A DNA stretch of 64,000 nucleotides from CBDCMJ01 sp965218875 (GTDB lineage Bacteria; Chloroflexota; Dehalococcoidia; Lucifugimonadales; UBA3495), in NCBI GenBank assembly GCA_965218875.1, contig CBDCMJ010000006.1, positions 21,120 to 85,119 of the forward strand, read 5' to 3'. Of this stretch, positions 1 to 9,837 are shown one piece after another. The position numbers were made by a program, and so were the translations under genes. The notes under the pieces were generated by a model that saw nothing but the letters and a program-made list of their open reading frames with translations, was not told the DNA's origin and searched no databases. Numbering within the stretch: the stretch's first letter is position 1; each line of letters starts with the position of its first letter.

Positions 1-1617
1 ATGGGCGGGTTCCCAATCGCCGGGGCTGAGCCAGGCGCGTCCCAGCGGCCCCAGGGCCTTGACGGCCTCGCGGTGGGACACCCACAGGGGCACGGCCACC
101 CGCGACCGCTCCATCTCCCTTGCCGCCAGGGTCAGGAAGTGGGTGGCGGCAATGTCGCCGTCGAAGACCACCAGGACGTCGGGCCTGTCTCCGTGGTCGT
201 CGGCGGGCCGGTGGGAGGAGTAGTAGCGCAGGTAGGGGGCCAGGCGCTGGGCCATGGTTGCGGGCCTGACGGCGCGGCGCTCCCACTCCAGGAAGAAGGT
301 CCAGGCCGCCGGGCCTCGGCGCAGGACGCCGAAGGCGTCGGGATTGACCGAGCGCAGACTCTCCTCTTGACGGAAGTACCTGGAGGCCCGGTGGGGCGGG
401 TCGAGTTGGGCCGTCTCCCAGCCCAGGGCGCGGGACTGGCCCGCCAGGGCCGCCAGGAAGCCGTGAACGGCGGCGGTGTGGTCCAGGTTGCGGAGCAGTT
501 GCCTGCTCCTGCCGCCGGAGACGTTGCGCCAGTCCACTGGCTTGGCATCGTCAATGGGGTTGACGCTCCACCGCCTGCGGGCCACACCCACCGAGGCGCG
601 GTCCCGGCGGGCCAGGAAGCCCAACCCCCGGTCGGTGAGGGCCAGGCGGCCCCCTGCGGAGGGGAAGCGGGTCGCCAGCCCGAACCCTTCAAGGGGAGTC
701 ATCAGCCGGGAGATTCGGGTCTCCGAGACGGCCAACAGGCCCGCCAGGTCCCGCTGCAACAGCCAGGGCCAATCGGCCAGCCGGTCCAGGGCGCGCTTCT
801 CCGCCGGTTTGAGCAGGGCGGCCAGAGCGGAGCGGGCTTCGGCGGCGATGTCGCCGGGAAGGAACGCCTGCGACGGCGGTTCCTCTTCGGGAAGCTCGCC
901 GCCGGGCCGCAACCGTTCCAACACGTAGCCCAGGTCCAGCCTCGCGCCGCCCGAGGGCGGACGCCAGACGGGGGCGTCGAGCCCAGCCAACACGGCGTCG
1001 CGCTCCAGGGCCAGCAGCGCGTTGACCGGGGTGCGGGCCAGCAGCCGGCGGGCGTGCCTGAGCCTCACCTCGTCGGATACAAGGACCAGGACGGCTCCGG
1101 GCAGCGGTCCCTGGCCCAGCCGCCACAGGCGCTTGGCGAAGGCGGTGCGGTCGGCGGCGGGTCCCTGCCGCACCACGCCCAGGGTCCTCCCTTCGGGGAG
1201 GGTGATAGCGGCGTCCAGGGGCGCGGCGCGGTACAGCCGCAGGCCGATGGGGCTGGCGGCGCTGGCGACTGCGGACGCCAGCCGGTAGATGACGGCTACG
1301 GCGTCCAGCCGCTCCAGCAGGATGCGACGCCATTGTTGAGACACCGCACGGCTGCGCAGCAGGCCGTCTTCAGTCTCGCCGTTCATTTCGCCCAGCCTTC
1401 GCACCCCGTTGGCGGTGAGGCAGTAGCGCCGGGTGGGGAGCGTGAGGTCCGCCGCGTGGGGAATGGAATCCACCAACCCGCCCTCTTCCAGCCGGTGGAC
1501 GGCCTCGTAGACCACGCTTCGGGACCCGCCGGAGATAGCCGCCATCTCCTGCCGGTCGAGGAAGGGCGCCTGCGCCAGCAACCCCAGCAGTTCGGTTTCC
1601 AGGGAGACGGTCCTCAT
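1..1617 (-). CDS. Replication-relaxation-like protein, left copy (3' end outside window)
   Basis: The reading frame starts at the ATG at 1617, inside the stop of the upstream VirD4-like gene (4-nt overlap), and stays open to the window edge, so only the C-terminal end is missing. It parallels the 546-residue protein at 57592-59232 along its whole visible length. The N-terminus looks like a winged helix (FLDRQEMAAISGGSRSVVYE, then an EEGGLV wing). The C-terminal half carries an FFLEWERR strand typical of replication-relaxation proteins. Members of this family lie beside conjugation ATPases and are thought to act in DNA processing; a relaxase-like or accessory role is inferred. Confidence 0.75.
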   Translation of the reverse strand, partial: MRTVSLETELLGLLAQAPFLDRQEMAAISGGSRSVVYEAVHRLEEGGLVDSIPHAADLTLPTRRYCLTANGVRRLGEMNGETEDGLLRSRAVSQQWRRILLERLDAVAVIYRLASAVASAASPIGLRLYRAAPLDAAITLPEGRTLGVVRQGPAADRTAFAKRLWRLGQGPLPGAVLVLVSDEVRLRHARRLLARTPVNALLALERDAVLAGLDAPVWRPPSGGARLDLGYVLERLRPGGELPEEEPPSQAFLPGDIAAEARSALAALLKPAEKRALDRLADWPWLLQRDLAGLLAVSETRISRLMTPLEGFGLATRFPSAGGRLALTDRGLGFLARRDRASVGVARRRWSVNPIDDAKPVDWRNVSGGRSRQLLRNLDHTAAVHGFLAALAGQSRALGWETAQLDPPHRASRYFRQEESLRSVNPDAFGVLRRGPAAWTFFLEWERRAVRPATMAQRLAPYLRYYSSHRPADDHGDRPDVLVVFDGDIAATHFLTLAAREMERSRVAVPLWVSHREAVKALGPLGRAWLSPGDWEPAH

Positions 1618-4110
1618 GGCTGGGCCTCCCCGGGCTGCGCCGCGCCGTTCCTTTCGGCCAGCAACCGCCGGTACTCGCTCACCTTCTTTTCGCCCTCGGC
1701 CTCCCCCTCCATCAGGCCGGCCAGGTCGCGGGCCGGCAGGGTGTAGCCGGTCGTGGCGGCGCGGATTCGCCGGCAACGGCGGAATCGCCACCCTCGGGCT
1801 TCCTGACCATCATGGAGAAGGCGGGCATCCGCTCGGTCCCCACGGTGGCCCGGACGTAGCAGTGGTGCACGTCCAGGGATACGATGTCGTCCTCGCTCAC
1901 CCGGTCCTTGCCCAGCTCCCACACCAGCTGCCGGGCGTCGTTGCCCGCCACCTGGAACACGGCCAGGCAGCCCACGTTGGCCAGCAGGGTGTCCCGCATG
2001 GTGGGGGAGAGGTCCTCCAGCTTGGCCAGGCTCTGGGTCGCCAGGATGAAGCTGGCCCCGAACTTGCCCAGCTCGCTGAGCATGGACTCGTAATCGACGC
2101 CGGGCATGGACTGCATCTCGTCCACCACCACCAGCGCGCCGCGCCTTTGGGAGAAGGCGACGCCGCCCTGCTCCCGGATCACCGAGTCCACCAGGTTCAG
2201 CAGCGAGGCGCCCACCAGGGCGGCCACGTCCCGGCCCACGGTGCCCTGGGAGGTGGAGACCAGCAGCACGCCGCCGTCCAGGATGGTCTCCCGCAGGTCG
2301 ATGGTGGAGCGGGGCTGGCCCAGGATGGCCCGGCCCTTTTGGACGAGGCGTAGTAGGAGAGGCGGGTCTGCACCGGGGCCAGGGCCTCGGCCCGGTACTG
2401 GCGGTGCCAGCCTCCGAAGTCCCGGGCCCACCACTCCAGCAGGTAGGGGTCGGAGACCTTGGCCAGCACGGAGTTGCGGAAGGGGTCGTTGGACAGGAGC
2501 CGCAGCCCGTCCAGGATGGTGTGCTGTTGGTCCGCCTCCATCTGCTCGTTGGCCTCGTGGAGGGTCTTCACCGTCTGCTCCAGGATGGACTGCATCCGGG
2601 GACCCCACTGCTCCCACAGGCCCCGGGCCACGCGCACCACCGAGTCGGCGGTGCGGTCCCGGTCGGCGAAGACGCGGGTGTCCAGCAGGTTGATGCCGGG
2701 GGAGCGGGACTCGTCGGCCAGGTCGATGAGCCTTACCCGGTCGATCAGGGACTCGGGGACGTGTTCCAGGATTCCGGCCACCAGGTCGGCGTGGGGATCG
2801 ACCACCACGATGGCGTCGCCGTCCCTTCCCGCCGCCTTCTCCTGGAGCTTGTGGGCAACGATGTGGTGCATCAGGGTGGACTTGCCCATGCGGGTGCGGG
2901 CCACGTAGAGGTGGTGGCGGCGCAGCAGGTCCTCGGGGAAGCGGATGGGCTGGCCGGTCCCGGTGGTGGTGTCGCCCACCAGCGCCCCGCCGCTGACGCT
3001 GCGGGCCGAGGGCAACAGCGCCCGCGAGCCGGAGCGTTCCACCAGGGGCGTCTCGTCCCGCTCGCCCGGCGGGTGCCACAGGGCGGCCACCTCGCGGACG
3101 CCCAGGACGCTGCGCTTGCCAAACAGCCCCGGACCGGCGGGGTGCAGGCTGGCCAGTGGGACCAGGGGCCCGATGTTGCTCACCTTGAACCTGGCCCCGG
3201 CGGGGTGGTCGTAGTGGCGGTAGGCGGCGGCCACCGGCTCCAGGATTTCCCTGGCCCGCTGTTCCCCGGCGCTGTCGGGCAGGACGGCGATGACCTGGAG
3301 CTCGGCGTCGAAGGCGATGCGGCCCACCTTCTCCTTGATCAGCAGCGGGTCGTAGACCCGGCTGCGGGCCTGCTTCCAGCGCCACCAGCCCCAGCCCGCC
3401 ACGGTGAGGCCGGAGACGGCGCCCAAACCCAGGAGCGACGCCTTGAGAAACTCCCCGTCCTGCACCCACAGGTAGCCCTTGAGGGCGGCCAGCGCTCCGG
3501 CGCCCAGGACGGCCATGGTGACGCCGTCCAGCTGCAGGGGCTTGGTCTGGTAGGTGTAGGACGGGTCGGGCCGCTGCTGGCCGGGGTTCTTGAAAGCCTT
3601 CTGCTGGTGGGCCTGGGACCAGTCGGGACCCAGGGAGCGCAGCAGCAGGCGGGCCAGGACCCGTTCCCCCGGGCGCAGGGCGGACAGGGAGCCGATGACG
3701 GCCAGCAGGGGGTCGGAGCCGGGGTCCAGCAGGTCGTCGTCCCGGAAGGTGCGCAGCGGCACGTACTCCGGCCCTCCCGTCCGGAGGGTCAGGCCCCAGG
3801 CCTGTTCCCCGGCGTGGACGAAGATGGGGTCGTCGTCCACCGGCACCTGCCGGATGCGGGCCTGGGGGTAGTGGGCGGCGATCTGGCTCCGCACCACCTG
3901 GTCGTCCTGGCAACGGGCCAGCAGGTTGACGCCGCCGGCGTCGCCGGCCAGTTCCAGGGAGAAGGGTTCGGGGACGGCGATGGACTGGAGCAGGTTCTCC
4001 ACGCCCAGCAGGGTGCGCTCGCCGGTGCGGGGCGGCGTCACCGCCAAGAGCACCGGGGGTTTCTTCGCCTGCTTCTCGCCGAACAGGATTTTCTTGACGT
4101 TGATATTCAT
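1614..4110 (-). pseudogene. VirD4/TraG-like conjugation ATPase, left copy, two frameshifts
   Basis: This aligns with the intact 859-residue protein at 55013-57592 but needs three frames. The first frame runs from the ATG at 4110 to about 2333, where GGCCCGGCCC lacks one C compared with the in-frame expectation; the protein then continues in a second frame with LGQPRSTIDLRETILDGG. Near 1775 another one-base loss moves the end (TTGYTLPARD to GEAQP) into a third frame. The N-terminus has two hydrophobic segments, then a Walker A (TRMGKST) and Walker B (VVVDEMQSM). Either the gene is decaying or the assembly has two indels in GC runs. An intact product would couple DNA substrate to the transfer channel. 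Confidence 0.8.
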
Positions 4111-4146
4111 ATTGGTTGCCTCTTGTTTATAGTTGTCGTGTTCTGG

Positions 4147-6402
4147 TCAGTGCCGGGGTCCGGGCCGCCACTCGATTACCTCGGTCTCCTCGGGGGTGGC
4201 CTCGATGCGGACGGGAAAGCGGTTGCCCCGAGCCAGCAGCAGCCCGTCGCCGCGCGGACAGGACAGCAGCCAGCGTTGCAGGTCCGGCGGCAGGTCGAAG
4301 GCTTCGCCCACGGTGCTGATGGCGGCCGCGTCCTGTTGCAACAGCAGCTTGAAGGCGGCGTTCTGGAGCAGGGCGCGACCGGAGTGGCCGGTGATGGCGC
4401 GGGAGGAGTCCTCGGAGAGCAGGTCCTGCACGTCTTGGGTGATGAACTGGAGACCCAGCCGGTGCTTGCGGGCGCGCTTGGCCATGCTGACCATGAAGGC
4501 CGCCCCCTCCGGGTGCTGCATGATGCTCCACACCTCGTCCACCACCAGGAGGCGGGGCCTGGGGTCCTGGGCGGCGGCGGCCCACACCGTTTCGGTACAG
4601 ACCATCGCAGCGGCGGGGCGCAGTTCCGGTTCCAGCAGGTGCAGGTCGAAGACGGTGACCAGGGCCTCGTGGGTCAAGAGGTCGTCGCCTTCGTCGGAGA
4701 GGAGGTGCCGCAGGCTGCCGGTGGCGAAGGGGCGCAGCAGGTGGGCGATGTCGCCGCCGCTGTTCTGTTCCAGGAAGCTGTAAAAGTCACGGAAGCCGGT
4801 GCGTTCTCTATGCTCGGCGTAGTAGCCCGCCAGGGCGTGGTCCAAAGACGACCGCCGCTCGGCGCTGAGCCGCTCTCCCACCATCACCTCGATCAAACGG
4901 CGCAGGCTGCCGATGCGTTGCAAAAGCTCCTCGCTGTCGCCCCGGTCGATGACGAAGGGATTCATGCCCTGGCCGGCGATTCCCGGGGACAGCACCCTCC
5001 CGCCGGCGGCGCGGGCCATGTCGGCGTACTCGCCCTCCGGGTCGATGACGTAGGCCCTTACTCCCCGGCAGACGCCCCGCAGCAATCCCAGCTTGGTGGC
5101 GAAGGATTTTCCCGAACCGGACCTCGCCAGGACGGCGGTGTTGGCGTTCAGGTGAGTCCCGTCGAAGGGGTCGTAGACGATGGGGGCGCAGGCCCGCAGG
5201 TCGATCCCGTAGAGGGTGCCGCTCCTGGTGTCCAGGTCCGGCGGCGAGAAGGGGAACAATCGGGCCAGGCTGGAAGTGTCCAGGGTGCGCCACACCGCCA
5301 CGGCGTTCAGTGCCAGGGGCAGGGTGGACAGCAGGCCCTCCCGTTGCCGGAAGGCCAGGTTGTCCAGCTTGCCCAGGGTGGCGGCGAAGTGGGCCCGGGC
5401 CTTCTGGGTCAGGTCCTTCAACCCGTCGGCGTTGTCGGCGTGCAGCGTCACCGACAGGGAGGCATGGAACAACCTTTCCCTTCCCCGCTGCACCTCGTCC
5501 CGGAGTCGGCTCACGTCCTCCAGGGCGATCTCCGCTTCTGGAGACAGGCTGCGGCCCCGGTTCAGGGACAGGCTTTGCGCCGACTCGAACCTGACCTTCT
5601 GCCACTCCAGGGTGCGGGCGGCCTGTTCCGACGGGATGGGACCCAGGTGGATTGCCAGGTCCATCGGCGCTCCGGCGGCCATCAGCCCTTGCAGGAATCC
5701 GGGGGCCAGGGAGCGGGGCCACTTGCCCAGGTGCAAAGAACGGGTCAGGTGTCCGCCGACGCGGATGTCACGGCGGTTGATTTCCACCGCCAACTCGACG
5801 TCCTCGTCCCTGTCCATCGGCGAGCCGCCCAAGGCCGAGGCCAAGAGCAGCAACCGTAGCGGTTCTCCCTTCAGGGCGAACACGCCGAGTCCGGCGCGGG
5901 CCAGCAGGCCGCGCAACTCGTCCATCCGGGCGTGCTCGCAGACGGCGTAGAAGCGCCGGTCCAGGATGCCCTCGCGGGTCTCCAAGTCGGACAGCAGACG
6001 GCCCAGGCTGTCGGCGGCCTCCTTCGTTTGTTGGGGAAGGTCGCTGGGCTGGGCTTCGGCCAGGTTCTTCCGCAGGGTTGCCAAAACCGGCTGGTGTTGG
6101 CGCACCAGCAGTTGCACCGGGAAGTCCAGGGCGTTCAGGGAACCGGCGAAGGCCCCCAGCTTGGGTTCGTCCAGCTCCAGCCCCATCACCTCCATCACCG
6201 CCAGCTTCACCCCGTCCAGCCGCACCGGCCCGTCCTCCTCCAGGTGGGAAAGCATGAAAAACAGGGACAGGGGAGGCGGCGGCTTGGGTTCCGGCGCCTC
6301 GCTGGTTTCGATCTCGTTGTTGTTGATGTCTTCGGAGCCGGCAGATTTTTCCGTCCTGCCGCGCCCGGCAAGTTTCCTGATGTTGGGTAGCGTTGCTTTC
6401 AT
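4147..6402 (-). CDS. VirB4/TraC-like conjugation ATPase, left copy
   Basis: This 751-residue protein powers assembly or substrate transfer in type IV secretion systems. Walker A (ARSGSGKSFATK) lies near residue 428, VIDPEGEY follows, and Walker B (LLVVDEVW) lies near residue 617, with the VirB4-type FITQDVQDLLSED further on. The N-terminal 400 residues match the usual VirB4 accessory domain in size. AGGAGA precedes the ATG. By eye roughly nine in ten residues match the right copy at 52722-54977, which has the same length. It lies between a pilin-like gene and the VirD4-like gene. Confidence 0.9.
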   Translation of the reverse strand: MKATLPNIRKLAGRGRTEKSAGSEDINNNEIETSEAPEPKPPPPLSLFFMLSHLEEDGPVRLDGVKLAVMEVMGLELDEPKLGAFAGSLNALDFPVQLLVRQHQPVLATLRKNLAEAQPSDLPQQTKEAADSLGRLLSDLETREGILDRRFYAVCEHARMDELRGLLARAGLGVFALKGEPLRLLLLASALGGSPMDRDEDVELAVEINRRDIRVGGHLTRSLHLGKWPRSLAPGFLQGLMAAGAPMDLAIHLGPIPSEQAARTLEWQKVRFESAQSLSLNRGRSLSPEAEIALEDVSRLRDEVQRGRERLFHASLSVTLHADNADGLKDLTQKARAHFAATLGKLDNLAFRQREGLLSTLPLALNAVAVWRTLDTSSLARLFPFSPPDLDTRSGTLYGIDLRACAPIVYDPFDGTHLNANTAVLARSGSGKSFATKLGLLRGVCRGVRAYVIDPEGEYADMARAAGGRVLSPGIAGQGMNPFVIDRGDSEELLQRIGSLRRLIEVMVGERLSAERRSSLDHALAGYYAEHRERTGFRDFYSFLEQNSGGDIAHLLRPFATGSLRHLLSDEGDDLLTHEALVTVFDLHLLEPELRPAAAMVCTETVWAAAAQDPRPRLLVVDEVWSIMQHPEGAAFMVSMAKRARKHRLGLQFITQDVQDLLSEDSSRAITGHSGRALLQNAAFKLLLQQDAAAISTVGEAFDLPPDLQRWLLSCPRGDGLLLARGNRFPVRIEATPEETEVIEWRPGPRH

Positions 6403-6423
6403 CGTTGAATCTCCTATCTGGTT

Positions 6424-6768
6424 CTATGGGATGGGCAGGATCGGGCCGAGCCTGCTGCTCAATGCGAGGGCGATGGCCTTGGCCAGCAGCAGCACCACCA
6501 ACCCGACCACGGCCATGATTACGGCGTTTCTGGCTTTCCCCCGCCCGGATCCTTCTCCTTCGGCGCCCTCGGCCATCAGCACGAACCCCGCCCAGACGAT
6601 GGCGAAGAGGCACAGGCCCACCCCGGCGTAGGCCATGCCGGTCAGCACCGCGTCAAAGGCGGCCAGCATTTTGTCCCTCTCGTCCGGCGCGGCGGCGGCC
6701 ACCGAGGCCAGCGCCGCGCCGGAGGCGAGCAGTGCGCTCGTGATGCGCCCTACCACGGCCAGCTCCAC
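6424..6768 (-). CDS. Small pilin-like membrane protein (second VirB2/TrbC-like), left copy
   Basis: A GTG start at 6768 gives 114 residues and matches the GTG start of the right copy at 52353. The gene overlaps the 3' end of the PrgI-fusion gene by 19 nt. An N-terminal hydrophobic stretch ending in alanines looks like a signal peptide. Two further hydrophobic helices (GMAYAGVGLCLFAIVWAGFV and a segment near the C-terminus) flank a polar loop GEGSGRGKARNA. This two-helix hairpin with a charged loop is typical of VirB2/TrbC pilins, so it is a probable pilus or channel subunit. The fold is inferred from topology only. Confidence 0.7.
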   Translation of the reverse strand: MELAVVGRITSALLASGAALASVAAAAPDERDKMLAAFDAVLTGMAYAGVGLCLFAIVWAGFVLMAEGAEGEGSGRGKARNAVIMAVVGLVVLLLAKAIALALSSRLGPILPIP

Positions 6769-8393
6769 CAGCTGGAATCGCCCACCGGCGCCTGCTCCGC
6801 CGTTGGTGGTGGCGGCGTGGGCGGGGGAACGTGCAAGGCCTGGTAAGGGGCGTCGGCCCCCACGCCCAGAGCCTGCCCCGTACTCGATACGGGGGCAGTG
6901 GCCAGGGGCACCGTCTCCAGCCTGGTGCGGGTGACGGGAGCGCGCTGGGTCTCGACGGCCCGCACGTGCTCCCGGTGGTAGACGTAGATGCGGACGGTCC
7001 TGGTCGTCGAGCTCTCGCCGCAGCGGCAGGTCACCCGCCGGGTGTACACGTCGGTCCGGGCCGGGTGGTGGGTGGTCTGCAACATCGGCGGCAGCGGTAC
7101 GTTCAGCGTCGCCGTGAGGTCCGCCGTGATTTCCAGCTTGTGGGTCGCCTTGCGGTTCGCCACGGGAAGGGTGAAACGGGTCTGACCGCCGGCGACGAAG
7201 GACGCGCTGGCCCGGTGGCTTCCGGCAACGACGCTCACCGTTCCGGTGATGCGGGTGACGGTGGCGTCCAGCAGGGCGGGCACCGTCTGGCTGAAGTGGC
7301 CGCCGTACACCGGCAGGTCTATTTCCTGCCGGGTGTCGGCGATGCACTCCGAGGCGACGACGCCGGACATGCTGCCCGGCGTCCACTCCAGGGAGGTCAG
7401 CTCCAGGTCGCACAGCCCGCCGTCGGCCTGGGGCAGCGGGTAGGGAATCTGGTCGCTCTTGAGGGACACCGCCCCGGACCGGCCAAGGGCGTCCACCCAG
7501 GAGAAGGTGAAGGAGGGCGAGGGGCCGTTCAGGGTCAGGTTGTAGCTCGTGGCCTGGCCTGCCGTCAGGCTGGTGTTGGCGCCCATCTTCAAGGTCTTGC
7601 CGGCCCTGCCGCCGAACACCCGCACCTTCAGGTCCAGGTCATGGGCCGCCCGCAGGGTCACGGCGGCGGTGTCGCCGGAGACAGCCAGCCGCTCGATGAA
7701 TATTCGCCGTCCCGGCACCGGGTCCGGCGGGACGAAGTAGATCTCGTCCAGCCGCCAGCCGGGATCGTCGTCAGGATCGTCGGCCAGGGCCGTGGCCGGA
7801 ACCACGGCCACGGCGACGGCCAGCACTGCGGCCACTGCCAGGAGCTTGTACCAGGGCCTGCCCCGCACTTGATGCGGGGGCTTCTTTTCCCTGGTCTCGT
7901 TGACGGCGGGCCGGTTGTCCTTGACCCCCCGGTTGCCCCCGGGTCTGCGCTTGCCGAACCAGCTATGGGGCCGGAAGGGAGCGCGCCCCTTGCGCCCCGC
8001 CGCTTTCACCCCTTTGGCGAAGCCGCCCGCCGCTTTCTTCGCCAGCAGCCGCAGCGGGTCGGGCTTCTTTTCCACCGGCAGGGGCGGCTCGCTCAGCGCC
8101 AGCTGGGCGGGGGACCCGGCGTAGCGCCTGGCCCCCAGGTTGAACTTCAGCAGGTCGGCGGCCACCAGGGGCAGACCCCGGCCTCCGATTTTCCCCACGG
8201 TCATGGCGATTCCCACGATGCCGATCAGCACGCCAACCGCCAGCCGCACCGCCAGCGGCCCGAAGGGGAGGTAGTGGTAGGCCCCGTAGGCCAGGGCGCA
8301 CACTGCCACCACCGCCACGATCTGGGGGAAGGTGAACCAAAGCAGCACCTTGTCCTCGGCCTGCACGTGGGTGGGGACTTCATGCTCTCTCAT
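6750..8393 (-). CDS. PrgI-family (VirB3-like) protein fused to a large exported domain, left copy
   Basis: This is a 547-residue protein. Residues 1-90 are PrgI-like: a short charged start, then two membrane helices (FPQIVAVVAVCALAYGAYHY and AVRLAVGVLIGIVGIAMTVG) followed by a basic region. Another membrane helix near residue 180 precedes about 360 residues that look extracellular and beta-rich. PrgI/VirB3 proteins are normally near 100 residues and partner VirB4; the long tail is unusual but is also present in the right copy. Two 24-nt palindromic insertions (cores 7861-7879 and 6876-6894) add residues in frame that the right copy lacks. GGAGGG precedes the ATG. Confidence 0.8.
   Translation of the reverse strand: MREHEVPTHVQAEDKVLLWFTFPQIVAVVAVCALAYGAYHYLPFGPLAVRLAVGVLIGIVGIAMTVGKIGGRGLPLVAADLLKFNLGARRYAGSPAQLALSEPPLPVEKKPDPLRLLAKKAAGGFAKGVKAAGRKGRAPFRPHSWFGKRRPGGNRGVKDNRPAVNETREKKPPHQVRGRPWYKLLAVAAVLAVAVAVVPATALADDPDDDPGWRLDEIYFVPPDPVPGRRIFIERLAVSGDTAAVTLRAAHDLDLKVRVFGGRAGKTLKMGANTSLTAGQATSYNLTLNGPSPSFTFSWVDALGRSGAVSLKSDQIPYPLPQADGGLCDLELTSLEWTPGSMSGVVASECIADTRQEIDLPVYGGHFSQTVPALLDATVTRITGTVSVVAGSHRASASFVAGGQTRFTLPVANRKATHKLEITADLTATLNVPLPPMLQTTHHPARTDVYTRRVTCRCGESSTTRTVRIYVYHREHVRAVETQRAPVTRTRLETVPLATAPVSSTGQALGVGADAPYQALHVPPPTPPPPTAEQAPVGDSSWWSWPW
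6876..6894. repeat. Short palindromic element inserted in frame (copy 1)
   Basis: CCCCGTACTCGATACGGGG is a 7-bp stem with a 5-nt loop, preceded by GCCTG. Comparison with the right paralogue shows that 24 nt including this core are extra here, adding eight residues without breaking the frame. Near-identical cores occur at 7861-7879 and 40107-40125. Confidence 0.8.
7861..7879. repeat. Short palindromic element inserted in frame (copy 2)
   Basis: CCCCGCACTTGATGCGGGG is a 7-bp stem with a 5-nt loop, preceded by GCCTG. In the protein it reads PHQVRGRP between KKP and WYKLL; the right paralogue goes directly from KKP to WNRLL. The insertion is therefore 24 nt and in frame. Confidence 0.8.
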
Positions 8394-8403
8394 TCCATCC
8401 CTC

Positions 8404-8703
8404 CTAGCTGTCGTCGCCGACGGAGGGGGTACCGGAGTTGGTGGGGTCGGGCACGGTGGGGTCCACCGGGTTGCCGACGACGGCGTTCATCACCAGTTCC
8501 ACCACGCCGTAGGCCACCAGGGCCAGGACGATGCCGGCCAGGGCGGTCATCATGGCCGCCTTGCCCCGCTCCATCTGGTTGGGTGCGCCGGAGGCGGTGA
8601 GGTACATGTAGGCGCCGTATATGAAATAACCCACTCCCACGACGCCCACCAAACCCAGCAGGATGCCCACCAGGTTCGATATGGTCTGTGTCAGGTCTGA
8701 CAT
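8404..8703 (-). CDS. VirB2-like pilin, left copy
   Basis: A 99-residue protein with two hydrophobic helices (about 10-35 and 50-75) separated by a short polar loop GAPNQMERGKA. This is the arrangement of VirB2/TrbC pilins and of related small membrane proteins in Gram-positive-type conjugation systems. GGAGAAAAACCGT precedes the ATG and is identical in the right copy. It follows the TrbL-like gene after a 147-nt gap and precedes the PrgI fusion by 10 nt. It probably forms the pilus or channel filament. Confidence 0.75.
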   Translation of the reverse strand: MSDLTQTISNLVGILLGLVGVVGVGYFIYGAYMYLTASGAPNQMERGKAAMMTALAGIVLALVAYGVVELVMNAVVGNPVDPTVPDPTNSGTPSVGDDS

Positions 8704-8773
8704 ACGGTTTTTCTCCTTTCAAATTGAATTGCTCGATATGTGAATTGCGTTGCTGTAGTCAGCCCCGATCTTG

Positions 8774-8785
8774 CTACTGGCACAT
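8774..8785 (-). other. Three-codon mini-ORF with strong ribosome-binding site, left copy
   Basis: AGGAGGTGGAGCC is followed by ATG TGC CAG TAG in the gap between the TrbL-like and pilin genes. The right module has the same arrangement at 50402-50413. It may be a leader mini-peptide or the remnant of a start site; no function can be shown. Confidence 0.35.
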
Positions 8786-8850
8786 GGCTCCACCTCCTGG
8801 GCGGTTCCGGCGCGTAAATGAGTCCGCGCCGGTGGTTGTCCTGGTGTTCG

Positions 8851-9831
8851 CTACGGCCCCTGGCTCCGGGGCGTGGGGCCGCTCTGGGCCGGGGCCGTGG
8901 AGCCCTGGGCCGCCGAGTTCACTGCTCCGGCGGCCGTGGTGGCGGCGGCTCTGGCCGCGCCGGTCGCCGCTGACGCGGCGGCCATACCCGCCGGTCCTCC
9001 GGCGGCTCCACCGGCAATCAGCCCGATGGACCGGGCGGAGCGCATCATTGAGCCGGGCAGGGACATCCCGAAGTAGAGGGTGTGCAGCCAGGCGTCGAAG
9101 GTGCCGTGATGCCCCAGCATCGAGGGCACCCGCCCCGCCAGGTACATGAAGGCAATGGCCATCAGCAGCTTCCACACCAGGTCCTCCGACGGCTCGAAGG
9201 CGGCGATGGCGGCGAAGTCCTCAAGAAAGGCGAAGGCCAGGGCCACCGCGATGAGCTGGATCGCCTGCTGGAACACCGTGGTCATGAACAGCCGCAGCCA
9301 GTGCTTTCCCCAACCCGCCGTGTGGGGCAGAATCCACAGCCCCAGGGCGATGGGCGCCAAACAGAGCAGGATGTCGATCAGGGCCAGGCGCAGGATCATC
9401 TGCACCAGCAGGTAGAGGACGAAGAAGCCGAAGACCAGGTAGAGCAGGGCGATGAACACCGCCAGCCCGGTGTTGGCGGTCTCCACGGCGATCAGCAGCG
9501 GCTCCAAGGGAGCCCGCAGCAGGGCGCCGGGGGTGACGTCCAAGGAAACGGCGATGAACTGGGATACGGCATGGGCCACGTCGATGACCAGGGCGCACCA
9601 CCAGAGGGACGATGCGGCGGCGGTGAGGCCCAGCACCAGCCGGGGCACCATCTCCCGCCAGCCCGACTGGTGGCGGCCCAGGTGCTCCTGGACGATGAAG
9701 CTAAGCCCCATCCAGCCCAGGATCACCACCAGGGCGCCGGAGGTGATGGCCCAGACGACCATCCAGGCCTGCTGGACGAAGGGATGCAGGTAGGTGAGGT
9801 CCGGGGGAGTGCCGGTGAGGATGTCCGTCAT
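8851..9831 (-). CDS. TrbL/VirB6-like polytopic membrane protein, left copy
   Basis: This 326-residue protein has about six hydrophobic segments between residues 10 and 260, including WMVVWAITSGALVVILGWMG, a leucine/phenylalanine-rich pair near 135-165, and a helix near 215-230. A small-residue-rich tail (Ala/Gly/Thr) ends in TPRSQGP. VirB6/TrbL proteins form the inner-membrane part of conjugation channels. It begins 6 nt after the exported-protein gene and is nearly identical to the right copy outside the tail. Confidence 0.8.
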   Translation of the reverse strand: MTDILTGTPPDLTYLHPFVQQAWMVVWAITSGALVVILGWMGLSFIVQEHLGRHQSGWREMVPRLVLGLTAAASSLWWCALVIDVAHAVSQFIAVSLDVTPGALLRAPLEPLLIAVETANTGLAVFIALLYLVFGFFVLYLLVQMILRLALIDILLCLAPIALGLWILPHTAGWGKHWLRLFMTTVFQQAIQLIAVALAFAFLEDFAAIAAFEPSEDLVWKLLMAIAFMYLAGRVPSMLGHHGTFDAWLHTLYFGMSLPGSMMRSARSIGLIAGGAAGGPAGMAAASAATGAARAAATTAAGAVNSAAQGSTAPAQSGPTPRSQGP

Positions 9832-9837
9832 AGGTCC

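Noticed and set aside
1..1746. Long plus-strand open frame at the left end
   Set aside because: It is the antisense shadow of the replication-relaxation-like gene; its Gly/Gln/Pro-rich translation fits no family and high GC keeps frames open.
2404..5859. Plus-strand open frame of more than 1100 codons
   Set aside because: Antisense to the VirD4-like and VirB4 genes, whose motifs are clear on the minus strand.
6424..7413. 329-codon minus-strand frame as one gene
   Set aside because: Most of it is the shadow of the PrgI-fusion gene in another frame; only the part from the GTG at 6768 matches the right copy.
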